In this document: positions 17,514-27,473 of the stretch, piece by piece
Numbering within the stretch: the first letter of the stretch is position 1
Layout: the number at the start of each line of letters is the position of its first letter
Assembly (NCBI RefSeq): GCF_009712605.1
Contig: NZ_WASO01000004.1
Span: 1 to 64,000, forward strand
Direction: 5' to 3'
DNA: 64,000 nt
Origin: Paludibacter sp.
Lineage (GTDB): Bacteria > Bacteroidota > Bacteroidia > Bacteroidales > Paludibacteraceae
Notes under the pieces: model-generated
Databases searched by the model: none
The model's input: only the letters and a program-made list of their open reading frames with translations
Told to the model about the DNA's origin: nothing
Made by a program: the position numbers and the translations under genes

Positions 17514-18422
17514 TCAACTCTTCACCAGTTTTATATCTAAACTGCACAAGGCATCGGAGGCGACGGTAGCCGTGATGGTTTGTGGTTGGTAGCCTATCTT
17601 ATTGATGGCGATGGTGTAGATTCCTTCGGCCATGCTCCGTACCATTATTCCTCCCTTGGCGGCGGTTTGCTTTACAAACTCCGGCTTACTGTTGCCATTG
17701 TATGTAAAGGATAGCTTTACATTGGCTATCGGCATTTCGGTGGTGGCATCTTTTACTTTGGCACGCAATTGCACGGTGCTGTAAGATGGCTCTACCTTAC
17801 GCAGATTTTGGTAATCGGCATAAAATTGCGGGTCTGAATTACGTACAATCTCTACCAACAGGTCGAGATTGTCGATAATCTCATTGGCACTGTCAAAGTT
17901 TTCACCCAGTTGAGTTGTCACATTTTTCTGATCGAGTTTCCCTTTTTTGATTTCGGGGATAGCCGTTTCGTAGAGCATAATGTCTTTGAGAAACGTTGCC
18001 TGCGTATCGTCCGTCAAGCCGTAAGGGGCAAGATTCGGTAACTGAGCGTTCACTTTATCATACAATCCTTTGGCAACCTGTATCAGTTCCACATCGAGCA
18101 GACGGTTGAGATCACTCTCCGTATATTTGGTAGCTTTCTGCAAAGCGCTATCCTTGGTATATACGGCATAGGGTTGAACCTTACGGGATGCATCAAGCAC
18201 ATCCTGCTTCAGATTGTCATGCAATTTGGTTTTATAATCCGTCAGGTCGCTCGTACCCTGTTGTTGCAGCTTACTATTAGCTTCAATCTGCAAGATCACG
18301 GCATCCAGTTCGGTTAAAAACTCGTTTACGTTAGGCAACTTGGCAAGCATCCCGGGATTTGCCTTAAACAAAACCCGTAACGTTTGATACATTCTCATTT
18401 TCTGAATTTGTAAATTCGTCAT
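17514..18422 (-). CDS. Hypothetical protein with C-terminal carboxypeptidase-regulatory-like domain
   Basis: A protein of 302 residues without a signal peptide. Residues 1-210 are mostly helical (KANPGMLAKLPNVNEFLTELDAVILQIEANSKLQQQ and following), resembling a coiled or helical-bundle domain. Residues about 218-302 (VQLRAKVKDATTEMPIANVKLSF to LCSLDIKLVKS) have the beta-sandwich pattern of CarboxypepD_reg-like domains, with the typical GIYTIAINKIGYQPQTITATV core. Such domains usually sit on exported proteins, so a protein that appears cytoplasmic is odd. I do not recognise the N-terminal family. It is preceded by a 130-base AT-rich gap and appears monocistronic. Confidence 0.75.
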   Translation of the reverse strand: MTNLQIQKMRMYQTLRVLFKANPGMLAKLPNVNEFLTELDAVILQIEANSKLQQQGTSDLTDYKTKLHDNLKQDVLDASRKVQPYAVYTKDSALQKATKYTESDLNRLLDVELIQVAKGLYDKVNAQLPNLAPYGLTDDTQATFLKDIMLYETAIPEIKKGKLDQKNVTTQLGENFDSANEIIDNLDLLVEIVRNSDPQFYADYQNLRKVEPSYSTVQLRAKVKDATTEMPIANVKLSFTYNGNSKPEFVKQTAAKGGIMVRSMAEGIYTIAINKIGYQPQTITATVASDALCSLDIKLVKS

Positions 18423-18552
18423 TTTACAATGGTTTTAGGTGTAAAATATGCACATTTTACAGAAAAAATCATCTTACATAATCAACCCTCACTTTTCTGT
18501 ATTTCAAAAATCAGTGTTCGCGGTTTTCTCAATCATTTCTTGTAATAAGAAG

Positions 18553-18891
18553 CTATTCTTTTTTCAATAAGATATACAAATAATTATATCCATCTTGACT
18601 TAAATTACTTGTACCAATCCATTTATTTACCAACTGAGGATAATGTTCTATCAAATAATCTTCAAGCGCATTAGCATTTTTATCAGATGATGTAACATAT
18701 TTAACAACCATTCGATCCCAATCATAATTTTTTAGATGTTCATCAAATCTATCTTGGGGATCTCTTCCTGTAATACCAACTTTCACTTCTTTATTATATG
18801 AAAGTAAAAGACCAACACTCATTTTTAAATGTGATAACACATTCGATAAATGCCCTGTAACATAATTGTATTCAACAATTTTCTTTTCCAT
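18553..18891 (-). CDS. Small GIY-YIG-like protein
   Basis: A protein of 112 residues. The core VKVGITGRDPQDRFDEHLKNYDWDRMVVKYV (about 36-66) followed by ALEDYLIEHYPQL (about 75-87) resembles the middle of GIY-YIG/T5orf172-type nuclease domains: a strand with GIT, a conserved Arg, a His, then a Glu in the next helix. The leading GIY strand is weak (GLLLSYNKE), so catalytic competence is doubtful. The family call is tentative. It lies alone between a CarboxypepD_reg-like gene and a long repeat region. Base composition is AT-rich. Confidence 0.55.
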   Translation of the reverse strand: MEKKIVEYNYVTGHLSNVLSHLKMSVGLLLSYNKEVKVGITGRDPQDRFDEHLKNYDWDRMVVKYVTSSDKNANALEDYLIEHYPQLVNKWIGTSNLSQDGYNYLYILLKKE

Positions 18892-18970
18892 ATAACACTA
18901 AATTATTTTTCAATTTATTCGTTTTTTGTACAACTTTAAGAGAATGCGAAACCAATAAATCATTTTTTCT

Positions 18971-19140
18971 TCCAACAAATTGGTTTGTTCTTTAAATAAA
19001 TGACTTTGATTTCAAATTAAACGGTTCTGATTTCAAATTAAATGACTTCGATCGTCCAACAAATGGCTCTGTTTTCAAATTAAATGATCTTGATCGCTCA
19101 ATAAATGGTTTTGTTTCTTCAACAAACAGTATTGTTTTGC
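18971..19140. repeat. Degenerate 21-bp tandem repeat encoding heptapeptides
   Basis: About eight imperfect units of 20-22 bases, the best ones reading TCAAATTAAATGACTTCGAT and variants. On the minus strand, one frame stays open for about 50 codons and reads successive heptapeptides such as FIERSRS, FNLKTEP, FVGRSKS, FNLKSEP and FNLKSKS. A TAA follows and a further FVGRKND-like unit appears after it. There is no start codon, so it is not an intact gene. The units keep reading phase, which suggests either a decayed coding repeat or a 21-bp DNA repeat. Confidence 0.6.
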
Positions 19141-19579
19141 AATTTTATTGAATCGGCAATCTATTTTATTTGTTAATTTACGATTCATAAAATTTTATTT
19201 TAGAAAACGGATAATAATTTTAGTATACAATTCAGACTCCTTTTAATAACACATCCGAAGCTCTACGAATAAAACAATCACATGCTAATGTCTATTAATT
19301 ATCAATATATACACAAATACTGTTTTTTATCACTATTGTTTTCACCATTCAAAGGTCAAAATAATTAATTAAAATCCAAAGCTCATAATTATATGTTTAT
19401 TTATATTTAACATTATATTTATCAACATAAACCGATGCATTGTTTACAAGATTATCCGCATAGCGACCTCACAGTTTCAATTAGCTCCGTCTGTAGAGCG
19501 GAGTTATACCAATTCTGTAGAAGGTCTATTAGAAATCATCTTGACTTTTCGTTATCTACTCTATATTGTGTAAAACAGG

Positions 19580-19686
19580 CATAAAGTGTCGTACCTACGG
19601 CACTCTATGCTACCCCTGAAACATGTCCTGCTATAAACCTATCGTCCCGATGGGACTTAAAATGCCATAGGTATGACAGGTTTATA
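19580..19686. repeat. REP-like double hairpin element
   Basis: The first arm, CATAAAGTGTCGTA / TACGGCACTCTATG (19580-19609), folds with few mismatches around a 2-base loop. The second, TATAAACCT (19632-19640) with AGGTTTATA (19678-19686), encloses a GTCCC-GAT-GGGAC hairpin. The sequence style resembles dispersed intergenic repeats I associate with Bacteroidota genomes; copy number cannot be judged here. Confidence 0.5.
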
Positions 19687-19866
19687 GAAAATAGTCAACA
19701 AATCAAACTAAAAGTTCCGTATGAACGGCAGGGGTTGAAGCATCAAAACAGCTTACACCTTGTTTGTTTTAGCAAATCACCGACCTTGCAAAGAAAGCCA
19801 AGACGACTTATTATAAAACAGGCAAAATAAACATTATACCGATTAATATCCATAAATTTCAGCATA

Positions 19867-20030
19867 TGACCTCTCCCCAACCCCTCTCCCAAAGAGAGGG
19901 GCTTTGTGCCTGCTTTAATGAGCATTATCTCACAATTTTACTGTCGTGTTCCTCCTCGCCTTTGGAGAGGAGGTTAGGTCAGACGATAAATGTCAGACTC
20001 CGACACGAAGTCGTCGTGAGAGGAGAGGTC
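19867..20030. repeat. GC-rich inverted-repeat element, copy A of a dispersed repeat
   Basis: GACCTCTCC (19868-19876) is inverted as GGAGAGGTC at 20022-20030. Within it CCCCTCT/AGAGGGG and CCTCCTC/GAGGAGG hairpins are visible. Its first 35 bases nearly match 25771-25804 elsewhere in the window, so it is a dispersed family. Confidence 0.55.
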
Positions 20031-20108
20031 TGAATAAAAAAGCATTAATCAACTTCGGAACAATCTATTCGATGAAGTCTTCTTGACTTTTACGAATCAC
20101 ACAGGGAT

Positions 20109-20151
20109 AAAAAAATGTCAGTTTACAAGCAAATTCACTTGTAAACTGACA
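20109..20151 (-). terminator. Rho-independent terminator of the lipoprotein gene
   Basis: A perfect 14-bp stem, TGTCAGTTTACAAG (20116-20129) with CTTGTAAACTGACA (20138-20151), and an 8-base loop. On the minus strand it is followed by seven T. It lies 83 bases past the stop at 20234. Confidence 0.75.
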
Positions 20152-20233
20152 ACAGGGTTAAAAACAATTATCTGTAAGATTATTCAATACAAATCACCTC
20201 ACCTCTTTATACAAGAAGTAAACGACACTTCGA

Positions 20234-20767
20234 TTATTCCTTTGTATACACGGTCGTTTCTCCGGCATCTGTATAATCGCCATCATTGTTATTATCGGTT
20301 TTTAGGGTCATTTTAGATCCCGAAATTTCATACACCGATTTAAAGGCCTGTGACTGTCCGGTCTGGGAAAACAAGGAAGTAAATATGTCACTCCCCTCTT
20401 TATACATGATAATGGAGCCAGTTGGATAACCTCTGAGATCAAAAGTTGAAACGCCAATCTCTGTCGTTTTAAGATTCATAGTATTGCCGCTCACCGCCAT
20501 TGTTCCGTTCAGTTTCATATAATCAATAAATCTTCCTGTTGACGGATCACACAGTTGAAGCAGGTCGCTAAAGCCACTTTGAGTAAAAGTGATTTTATCT
20601 TTACACTGAATCGAATTACCGCTTTCGGATACAGTAGCCAGTGCGCTCCAGGTACCCATGTAATCTGCCTTTACTTCATCGTCTTTATTGCATGATGACA
20701 ACATAATTACCGGCACGATAATCATCAACAAGGTTTTACACCATTTTATCACTTCAGTCTTTCTCAT
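20234..20767 (-). CDS. Lipoprotein, lipocalin-like
   Basis: A 177-residue lipoprotein: the signal segment ends with lipobox LSSC (Cys 26), then NKDDEVKADYMGTWSA. The body is beta-rich with the GTWS...NGTMAVSGNTMNLKTTEIG pattern of small lipocalin-like Bacteroidota lipoproteins, and near the end it carries a DNNNDGDYTDAGETTVYT Asp-rich turn, possibly binding calcium. A Shine-Dalgarno site (GGAGG, about 20777-20781) precedes the ATG. The 20-base gap from the gene at 20787 suggests co-transcription. Function unknown. Confidence 0.8.
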   Translation of the reverse strand: MRKTEVIKWCKTLLMIIVPVIMLSSCNKDDEVKADYMGTWSALATVSESGNSIQCKDKITFTQSGFSDLLQLCDPSTGRFIDYMKLNGTMAVSGNTMNLKTTEIGVSTFDLRGYPTGSIIMYKEGSDIFTSLFSQTGQSQAFKSVYEISGSKMTLKTDNNNDGDYTDAGETTVYTKE

Positions 20768-20786
20768 CTTTCAGTTCCTCCTGTTT

Positions 20787-21077
20787 TTAATATTGCAAAC
20801 GATCAAAATCGTCATTTTCTTCTACTCCGATAGAAGTAAAACTTTTGATATAGTTACTCAATTCTCTTTCTATTGCAGCTACATTTTTCCCTTCCGCCTG
20901 TGGCCTGAGGGATATAGCAGACTGCTCATTCTGTTTACAGAAATGGCTTACCGAACCATAATAGATTTTATTCGGATTTCGCGATTTCAGCTGAAGAACA
21001 CGGGCCTTAATAGTAAACGGAAACCCGGCTATTGGTTCTTCAAACTCTTTTACAATCAACCATTCTTCGTATATCAT
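20787..21077 (-). CDS. Hypothetical protein, 96 residues
   Basis: I do not recognise this protein. It starts MIYEEWLIVKEFEEP and has a strand-rich first half (FPFTIKARVLQLKSRNP), followed by a helix (NVAAIERELSNYIKSF) and an acidic tail (EENDDFD). There is no signal peptide or TM segment. It lies 20 bases upstream of the lipoprotein gene in the same direction and 75 bases after the PH-domain gene, so the three could form one transcript. Confidence 0.6.
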   Translation of the reverse strand: MIYEEWLIVKEFEEPIAGFPFTIKARVLQLKSRNPNKIYYGSVSHFCKQNEQSAISLRPQAEGKNVAAIERELSNYIKSFTSIGVEENDDFDRLQY

Positions 21078-21152
21078 ATATGTTTTGTTTATTTACATCC
21101 GCGACTTGGCAGATACTGAGACGTATTCATAGAAATCTTCTACCTTTCTGAT

Positions 21153-21533
21153 CTATTTCAGCACATGTGATGCTAGAACCTTATGCACATCATAAACATT
21201 GACAGATTTGTTGAATTGTTTGGTGATACTTGGTAGCTGTTCGCTCGAAATCCATATCTTCAATTCTGCATCCAAGTCAAATGTTCCTGCCGTCTCGATA
21301 CTGAATCGTGATATGCTCTTATATACAATTGATTTATATTCAGTTTTACTACCTGTAATTCCTTGCTTATCAATGAGAATAAGTCGTTTGGTAGTAAATA
21401 TAAAAAGATCCCGAATCAATTTGAAACCCAATTCTATTTCCTCTCCTTCAACAAGAAGTCTTCCATACTCTTTCTTCAGATCTTCCTGACTGACAGCTCC
21501 GGCATTACCGATTAATGCAGAAAATAATCCCAT
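21153..21533 (-). CDS. Bacterial PH-domain protein (bPH_1-like)
   Basis: A 126-residue protein that resembles the stand-alone bacterial pleckstrin-homology family (PF08000-like): LVEGEEIELGFKLIRDLFIFTTKRLILIDKQGITGSKTEYKSIVYKSISRFSIETAG is the conserved beta-sandwich. A short amphipathic start (MGLFSALIGNAGAVSQED) may associate with membrane. Molecular role unknown; members are thought to bind proteins or lipids. Length is normal for the family. Confidence 0.85.
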   Translation of the reverse strand: MGLFSALIGNAGAVSQEDLKKEYGRLLVEGEEIELGFKLIRDLFIFTTKRLILIDKQGITGSKTEYKSIVYKSISRFSIETAGTFDLDAELKIWISSEQLPSITKQFNKSVNVYDVHKVLASHVLK

Positions 21534-21973
21534 AATATTTTAATTTTAGGTTTAAGAATCTTCAAAAAATTGCCATGAAACAAAAAATCCCAAAGTCGTG
21601 TTCGCTTCAGGCTTAATCGCATTGCACAACAATCTATACTCTACGAATCTCGAAAAGTAATGATTATTTTACTAGAAGTTGGTTAGGTAGGCGCAACAGG
21701 AAATCGGTGCATAGACCAAGAACGGACAAAAGAGAGTCTTTTCCTGTGTAAATTTAGGGTATCAAATTTGAAACTATTTTTTTATAACACAAAATAAAAC
21801 TATTTAATTTTATCATTTTTAACCAATAACTATGTTAAATCAGTCGAATCAACACATAGTTTATACTGAAAATCAACCAACAGGCTGCGCAGAGTAAAGT
21901 AATAAATTCTATCTTTGCATTATCAGGTTCAAACTGGCCATCTTTGATTACTCACTTTAACACCACACATACT
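21534..21973. other. Gene-free divergent region
   Basis: AT-rich; no ORF of interest. It separates the minus-strand PH-domain gene from the plus-strand YciI-like gene. The only signal I see is the -7 box at 21910-21917. Confidence 0.6.
21910..21917 (+). promoter_or_regulatory. Possible -7 element of the YciI-like gene
   Basis: TATCTTTG fits TAnnTTTG and would start a leader of about 50 bases. No -33 TTG at the right spacing. Confidence 0.4.
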
Positions 21974-22258
21974 ATGTTTGTACTGATTCTGAAATATGTA
22001 GCTCCTATCGAAAAGATAGACGAACTGATACCCGCACATCGACAGTTTCTTGACAAATATTACCTTCGCAACAAGTTTATATGTTCAGGGGCACAGGTTC
22101 CGCGCACGGGAGGCATCATCCTGTGCAACGCAACTGATAAAGAGGAGGCAGAACAGATCATTGCCGAAGATCCGTTTTACATTTTCAAAGTTGCGAAATA
22201 CAACATCTTAGAATTCACTCCATCAAAGTATGCTCCCGGTTTCGAATCGTTTATATAA
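21974..22258 (+). CDS. YciI-like protein (YCII family)
   Basis: A small protein (94 residues) of the YCII fold (ferredoxin-like): MFVLILKYVAPIEKIDELIPAHRQFLDKYYLRNKF, then SGAQVPRTGGIILCNATDKEEAEQIIAEDPF and FKVAKYNILEF. The His in PAHRQFL (about 23) and the Asp in EDPF are the family's conserved residues. Start at 21974 is preferred: the ATG at 21944 would add ten atypical residues. Function of these proteins is uncertain; some act as dehydrochlorinase-like enzymes. It ends 8 bases before the C_GCAxxG_C_C gene, so the two are probably co-transcribed. Confidence 0.85.
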   Translation: MFVLILKYVAPIEKIDELIPAHRQFLDKYYLRNKFICSGAQVPRTGGIILCNATDKEEAEQIIAEDPFYIFKVAKYNILEFTPSKYAPGFESFI

Positions 22259-22266
22259 ATCACATT

Positions 22267-22725
22267 ATGAACACTACAGAAAAAAAACAACAATTAGCTA
22301 TCGCTACGTTTCAAAGCGGTTACAACTGCGCCCAATCAGTATTATCTACCTTTTCCATCAATTTCGGACTGGAACGGGACAGTTTACTAAAACTCGCCTC
22401 TCCTTTCGGGTCGGGCATTGCCAAAACTCAGGAAACATGCGGCGCTGTTACGGGCGCATTGATGGCCATCGGCCTGAAATACGGAAAAGGAATTAACGGA
22501 AAGGAGGAGGACAAACAGCAAGCTTACGCACTTGCTCAAAAACTGATGACGGAATTTTCGAGCATACACGGTTGCACAAACTGCAAGAAGCTATTGAATG
22601 ATCTGGATATGAACAACGAAAGTGAAATGGCAAAAATTAAAGAGCTTGATCTTTTCAATACACATTGCCTCAACTATATTCAAACAGCAGTAAAACTGAC
22701 CGACCAAATTCTGGAAAATAAATAG
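22267..22725 (+). CDS. C_GCAxxG_C_C family protein
   Basis: 152 residues with the family's cysteine signatures: NCAQSVLSTF (about 20-29), ETCGAVTGALMAIGL (about 56-70), GCTNCKKLL (about 101-109) and a final HCLNYI. This is the pattern for which the family (PF09719-like) is named. It is a predicted redox or metal-binding protein of unknown reaction; no signal peptide. It follows the YciI-like gene by 8 bases. The ATG at 22267 begins MNTTEKKQQ. Confidence 0.88.
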   Translation: MNTTEKKQQLAIATFQSGYNCAQSVLSTFSINFGLERDSLLKLASPFGSGIAKTQETCGAVTGALMAIGLKYGKGINGKEEDKQQAYALAQKLMTEFSSIHGCTNCKKLLNDLDMNNESEMAKIKELDLFNTHCLNYIQTAVKLTDQILENK

Positions 22726-22755
22726 ACACCGGTATCTATAAACTCAAAAATTACA

Positions 22756-22763
22756 TACATTTG
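22756..22763 (+). promoter_or_regulatory. Possible -7 element of the HXXEE gene
   Basis: TACATTTG fits TAnnTTTG and lies 23 bases ahead of the ATG at 22787. No -33 element at the right distance. Confidence 0.4.
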
Positions 22764-22786
22764 TAACAACACTGTATGTAGCGGCT

Positions 22787-23281
22787 ATGTCAACTTTACA
22801 CTATAATAAGCAACTGTTTATTGCTGGTCTTATTTTTACCCTGCACAACACAGAAGAGGCATTCGGATTCCGGCAATTCCGTTATCCGGAAGGAATACTC
22901 AATCATACTCCGTCTGCCAAAGAGATGATAACCGCCATTGTGTTAATCACACTATTTGCATGGATAGCAATTATATGGACAACGGTTCAAACAAAGGCAG
23001 GACCAAAAAAGTTTTTATTGACCACTTTGGTTACTGCATTTCTGTTTAATGCATTCATTCCGCATATTCTTGGAGCCATATATTTCGGAGGCTATTTCCC
23101 GGCAGTAGTCACAGCGGTAGTACTTTATTTACCGTATGTGTACTGGATATTACCCAGGTTGTATAATGAATTTGAAACCCGGAAAGCATTTTTCAGAACT
23201 GTAGCTCAGGGCATAAGTCTGGCACTGTTTCTTGTATTCCTGACTCAGGCTGCAGGATATTTAACCCAAATTCCGCAATAG
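22787..23281 (+). CDS. HXXEE domain-containing membrane protein
   Basis: 164 residues with four to five hydrophobic spans (about 10-20, 45-65, 80-103, 105-124, 138-158). The motif LHNTEE (about 19-24) provides the HxxEE signature of this family (PF13787-like). Biochemical role not known; the motif may coordinate metal or act in a membrane enzyme. The last codons run into a hairpin (23267-23290) that includes the stop codon. Confidence 0.85.
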   Translation: MSTLHYNKQLFIAGLIFTLHNTEEAFGFRQFRYPEGILNHTPSAKEMITAIVLITLFAWIAIIWTTVQTKAGPKKFLLTTLVTAFLFNAFIPHILGAIYFGGYFPAVVTAVVLYLPYVYWILPRLYNEFETRKAFFRTVAQGISLALFLVFLTQAAGYLTQIPQ

Positions 23282-23402
23282 CGGAATTTGCCCGAAGGGC
23301 TGACGAAAAATAATATTTTTGTCAGGGTTAACCCCGACATTTTTGCAGGTAATCTGCAAAAATCGTCGATTAATCAACATAAATTTTTCTATGATTAATT
23401 TG
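23267..23402. repeat. Cluster of six consecutive hairpins
   Basis: In 136 bases: CAAATTCCGC/GCGGAATTTG (23267-23276 with 23281-23290), GCCC/GGGC (23290-23300), TGACGAAAA/TTTTTGTCA-type arms near 23301-23324, the palindrome GGGTTAACCC (23325-23334), CGAC-TTTTTGCAG/CTGCAAAAA-CGTCG (23335-23369), and ATTAATCA/TGATTAAT (23369-23399). The first spans the HXXEE stop codon. It could be a structured RNA, a terminator/attenuator complex or a dispersed repeat. Confidence 0.5.
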
Positions 23403-23419
23403 GGTTTAATTTACAAATT

Positions 23420-23878
23420 ATGATTAAACTTCCGAACTATCTGATTTTACCCCGAAACGAATTGTATCGCATCAAACCGCTTTGGGAGAAGCTCAACGAG
23501 ATTCACCTCCGCGACTCAGTCCATTTCAAGGATCATTACTCATCGTTTACGTTCGAAAAGCGAATTATAGCATGGACATCGCTACCCGACGAGAGAGTAT
23601 GGATTCTGGTTGGAGAAGTAAATGATGAAATAGTAGGCTATTGTGTCGCCACATCCACCGAAGACGGCAAAGGAGAGATAGATTCTCTCTGCGTAGACGA
23701 AGCCTGGCAAAACAAAGGTGTGGGAGATACGCTGGTTCGCGAAAGTCTGGCCTGGCTGCAAAGTCAGAATTGTTCGCCCATCCGCCTGATCGTGAGTTAC
23801 GGGCATGAATCGGTGATGGGATTTTACGAAAAACTGGGATTTTATCCGAGGGCTACTATTCTGGAATTGAAGCAGTAA
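23420..23878 (+). CDS. GNAT-family N-acetyltransferase
   Basis: 152 residues. The acetyl-CoA motif A reads IDSLCVDEAWQNKGVGDTLVRESLAWLQ (residues about 88-115), with QNKGVG as the Q/RxxGxG/A core, and the end has the usual VMGFYEKLGFYPRATILEL strand. Substrate unknown. The beginning (LPRNELYRIKPLWEKLNEIH) is not diagnostic. It is preceded by the hairpin cluster and followed by a bidirectional terminator shared with the ABC-F gene. Confidence 0.9.
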   Translation: MIKLPNYLILPRNELYRIKPLWEKLNEIHLRDSVHFKDHYSSFTFEKRIIAWTSLPDERVWILVGEVNDEIVGYCVATSTEDGKGEIDSLCVDEAWQNKGVGDTLVRESLAWLQSQNCSPIRLIVSYGHESVMGFYEKLGFYPRATILELKQ

Positions 23879-23938
23879 GCGCCAAAATCGAGTTAATTAC
23901 CGTCAGGACAACACAGAATTTACCAAACCGTTTAAAAT

Positions 23939-23989
23939 AAAAATCGCCTGCACCTTACTCCGGAGAAGAGTTTGATGCAGGCGATTTTT
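23939..23989. terminator. Bidirectional rho-independent terminator
   Basis: A perfect 14-bp stem, AAAAATCGCCTGCA (23939-23952) with TGCAGGCGATTTTT (23976-23989), ends with T-runs on both strands. It serves the GNAT gene (+) and the ABC-F gene (-), whose stop lies 11 bases away. Confidence 0.85.
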
Positions 23990-23999
23990 TATTGTTTTA

Positions 24000-25949
<1,950 letters not shown>

Positions 25950-27281
25950 TCACTTTTTCGGCTTGCGTTTCTTAGGCTTGCCGTATTTAATTCGCATCAG
26001 TTCGGCATGACGCACCTTCTGATTTACCTTTTTGTTTTTATCTATCTTTTCGTGGAAAGCACCTCCACCCTTCAACGGATTGGTGAGTTTCAAACGAATA
26101 TTTTTAGTTATCTTCTTTTCGAGTTCGTCGGGAGTCAGCACATCCGACAGTTCGAGCTCTTCGGGCAGTTCGTGCATTGGAATCTGATACTGCATCAGCT
26201 CTTCCACTGCCAACTGACGTTCCTCCTCGACAGGCGACACCAGAGAAACAGCAGTTCCCTCCTTGTCGGCACGTCCCGTACGACCGATACGGTGAATATA
26301 CAACTCCGGTTCGTCGGGCATGTCGAAGTTAATTACGTGTGACACATCGGCAATATCGAGACCGCGGGCAATCAAATCGGTGGCGATCAGCACCCGATAC
26401 GATCCCTCCTGAAAACGTCTCACCGTCTCAAAACGGTTATTCTGCGCCTTATTGGAGTGAATCACCCCGATTTCGTCGGGGAATACATCGGCAACGCGTT
26501 CATAAATATTGTCTGCCAGTTTTTTGGTCAGGGCAAACACCAGTACGCGTTTATATTGTTTGCTATGCGAAAGCATAAGCTTCAGCATATTGATTTTTGA
26601 ATTGAAATTGGGTAACTGATATGCACTCTGAACAATCTTTTCTAGTGGTGTACCCATCGGTGCAGCTTCGATACGTTCGGGTGTATCAAAGAAATCGTGC
26701 ATCAGCGTTTCTACTTCTTCCGTAAGCGTTGCAGAAAATAGGAGGTTTTGGCGTTTAACCGGCAAAAGATCGAAAATGCGCACCAGCTGAGGACGGAACC
26801 CCAAATCCATAATTTCGTCCACCTCATCTATCACCAAACGTTTCACGGACTTTAGGCGAATTACTCCATTGAGCGTCAAATCAAGCAAGCGACCCGGCGT
26901 TGCCACCAGCAAATCGACGCCATCCTTCACCAACAACACCTGTTTCGACATATTCACTCCACCATACACTCCGGCAACGCGGATATTCATGTAAGCTGCC
27001 AGTTTCTTCGCTTCTTCAACCACTTGCAGCACAAGCTCACGGGTTGGAACAAGGATCAGAATCTGAGGATGTTTCTCTTTGGTGAATTTCCATTGACGAA
27101 GGCAAGGCAAGAGGAAAGCAACCGTTTTTCCGGTTCCGGTTTGGGCAATACCCACCACATCACGTCCTGACATGGCCACCGGAAAAGCTTTTTCCTGAAT
27201 GGTTGTAGGATGAATATAACCAGAATCATCAAGCGCGTTGAGCAATGGTGTATTGAGATTCAATTCTTTAAATGTAGTCAT
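25950..27281 (-). CDS. DEAD/DEAH-box RNA helicase (RhlE-like)
   Basis: A 443-residue ATP-dependent RNA helicase. The Q motif FKELNLNTPLL is at the start, motif I AQTGTGKT at about 46-53, motif II VIDEVDEIMD (read DEVD instead of DEAD), motif III FSATL, and motif VI HRIGRTGRADKEG. The C-terminus is basic (KYGKPKKRKPKK), which is common for RNA binding. The core length fits the RhlE/CsdA-like family. A -7 box lies at 27303-27310. RNA targets are unknown; cold or ribosome-assembly roles are typical of the family. Confidence 0.93.
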   Translation of the reverse strand: MTTFKELNLNTPLLNALDDSGYIHPTTIQEKAFPVAMSGRDVVGIAQTGTGKTVAFLLPCLRQWKFTKEKHPQILILVPTRELVLQVVEEAKKLAAYMNIRVAGVYGGVNMSKQVLLVKDGVDLLVATPGRLLDLTLNGVIRLKSVKRLVIDEVDEIMDLGFRPQLVRIFDLLPVKRQNLLFSATLTEEVETLMHDFFDTPERIEAAPMGTPLEKIVQSAYQLPNFNSKINMLKLMLSHSKQYKRVLVFALTKKLADNIYERVADVFPDEIGVIHSNKAQNNRFETVRRFQEGSYRVLIATDLIARGLDIADVSHVINFDMPDEPELYIHRIGRTGRADKEGTAVSLVSPVEEERQLAVEELMQYQIPMHELPEELELSDVLTPDELEKKITKNIRLKLTNPLKGGGAFHEKIDKNKKVNQKVRHAELMRIKYGKPKKRKPKK

Positions 27282-27302
27282 GGGCTATTGTCAATTGGGG
27301 TG

Positions 27303-27310
27303 CAAAGGTA
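27303..27310 (-). promoter_or_regulatory. Possible -7 element of the helicase gene
   Basis: TACCTTTG on the minus strand fits TAnnTTTG, 22 bases ahead of the ATG at 27281. No suitable -33 TTG. Confidence 0.4.
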
Positions 27311-27473
27311 GTGATTTTTACCCGTATTTCAGGTATTTTATTACAGCAAATGCTATTCAGGCATTCAACACAATAAAAACGGGTCTAATGACGGTCACTA
27401 TACGACAAGGCCATTCAAAATCAGGTCATCAAATCACCAATACTTGATTTCCAAATGCAACAGCAAACATATT

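Larger units (their letters stand above)
18892..20233. other. Long gene-free, repeat-rich region
   Basis: These 1.34 kb hold no convincing gene. From left to right: a degenerate 21-bp tandem repeat (18971-19140), an AT-rich stretch (about 19140-19440) where I see nothing, a small hairpin CTCCG/CGGAG near 19484-19503, a REP-like double hairpin (19580-19686), a GC-rich inverted-repeat element (19867-20030), and a terminator for the lipoprotein gene (20109-20151). The 60-codon reading frame at 19743-19925 overlaps the repeats and is probably not a gene. Confidence 0.7.

Noticed and set aside
18971-19140. Intact repeat protein gene
   Set aside because: No start codon, an internal TAA and only about 50 open codons.
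19743-19925. 60-codon minus-strand ORF
   Set aside because: It overlaps the dispersed GC-rich repeat; no protein features.
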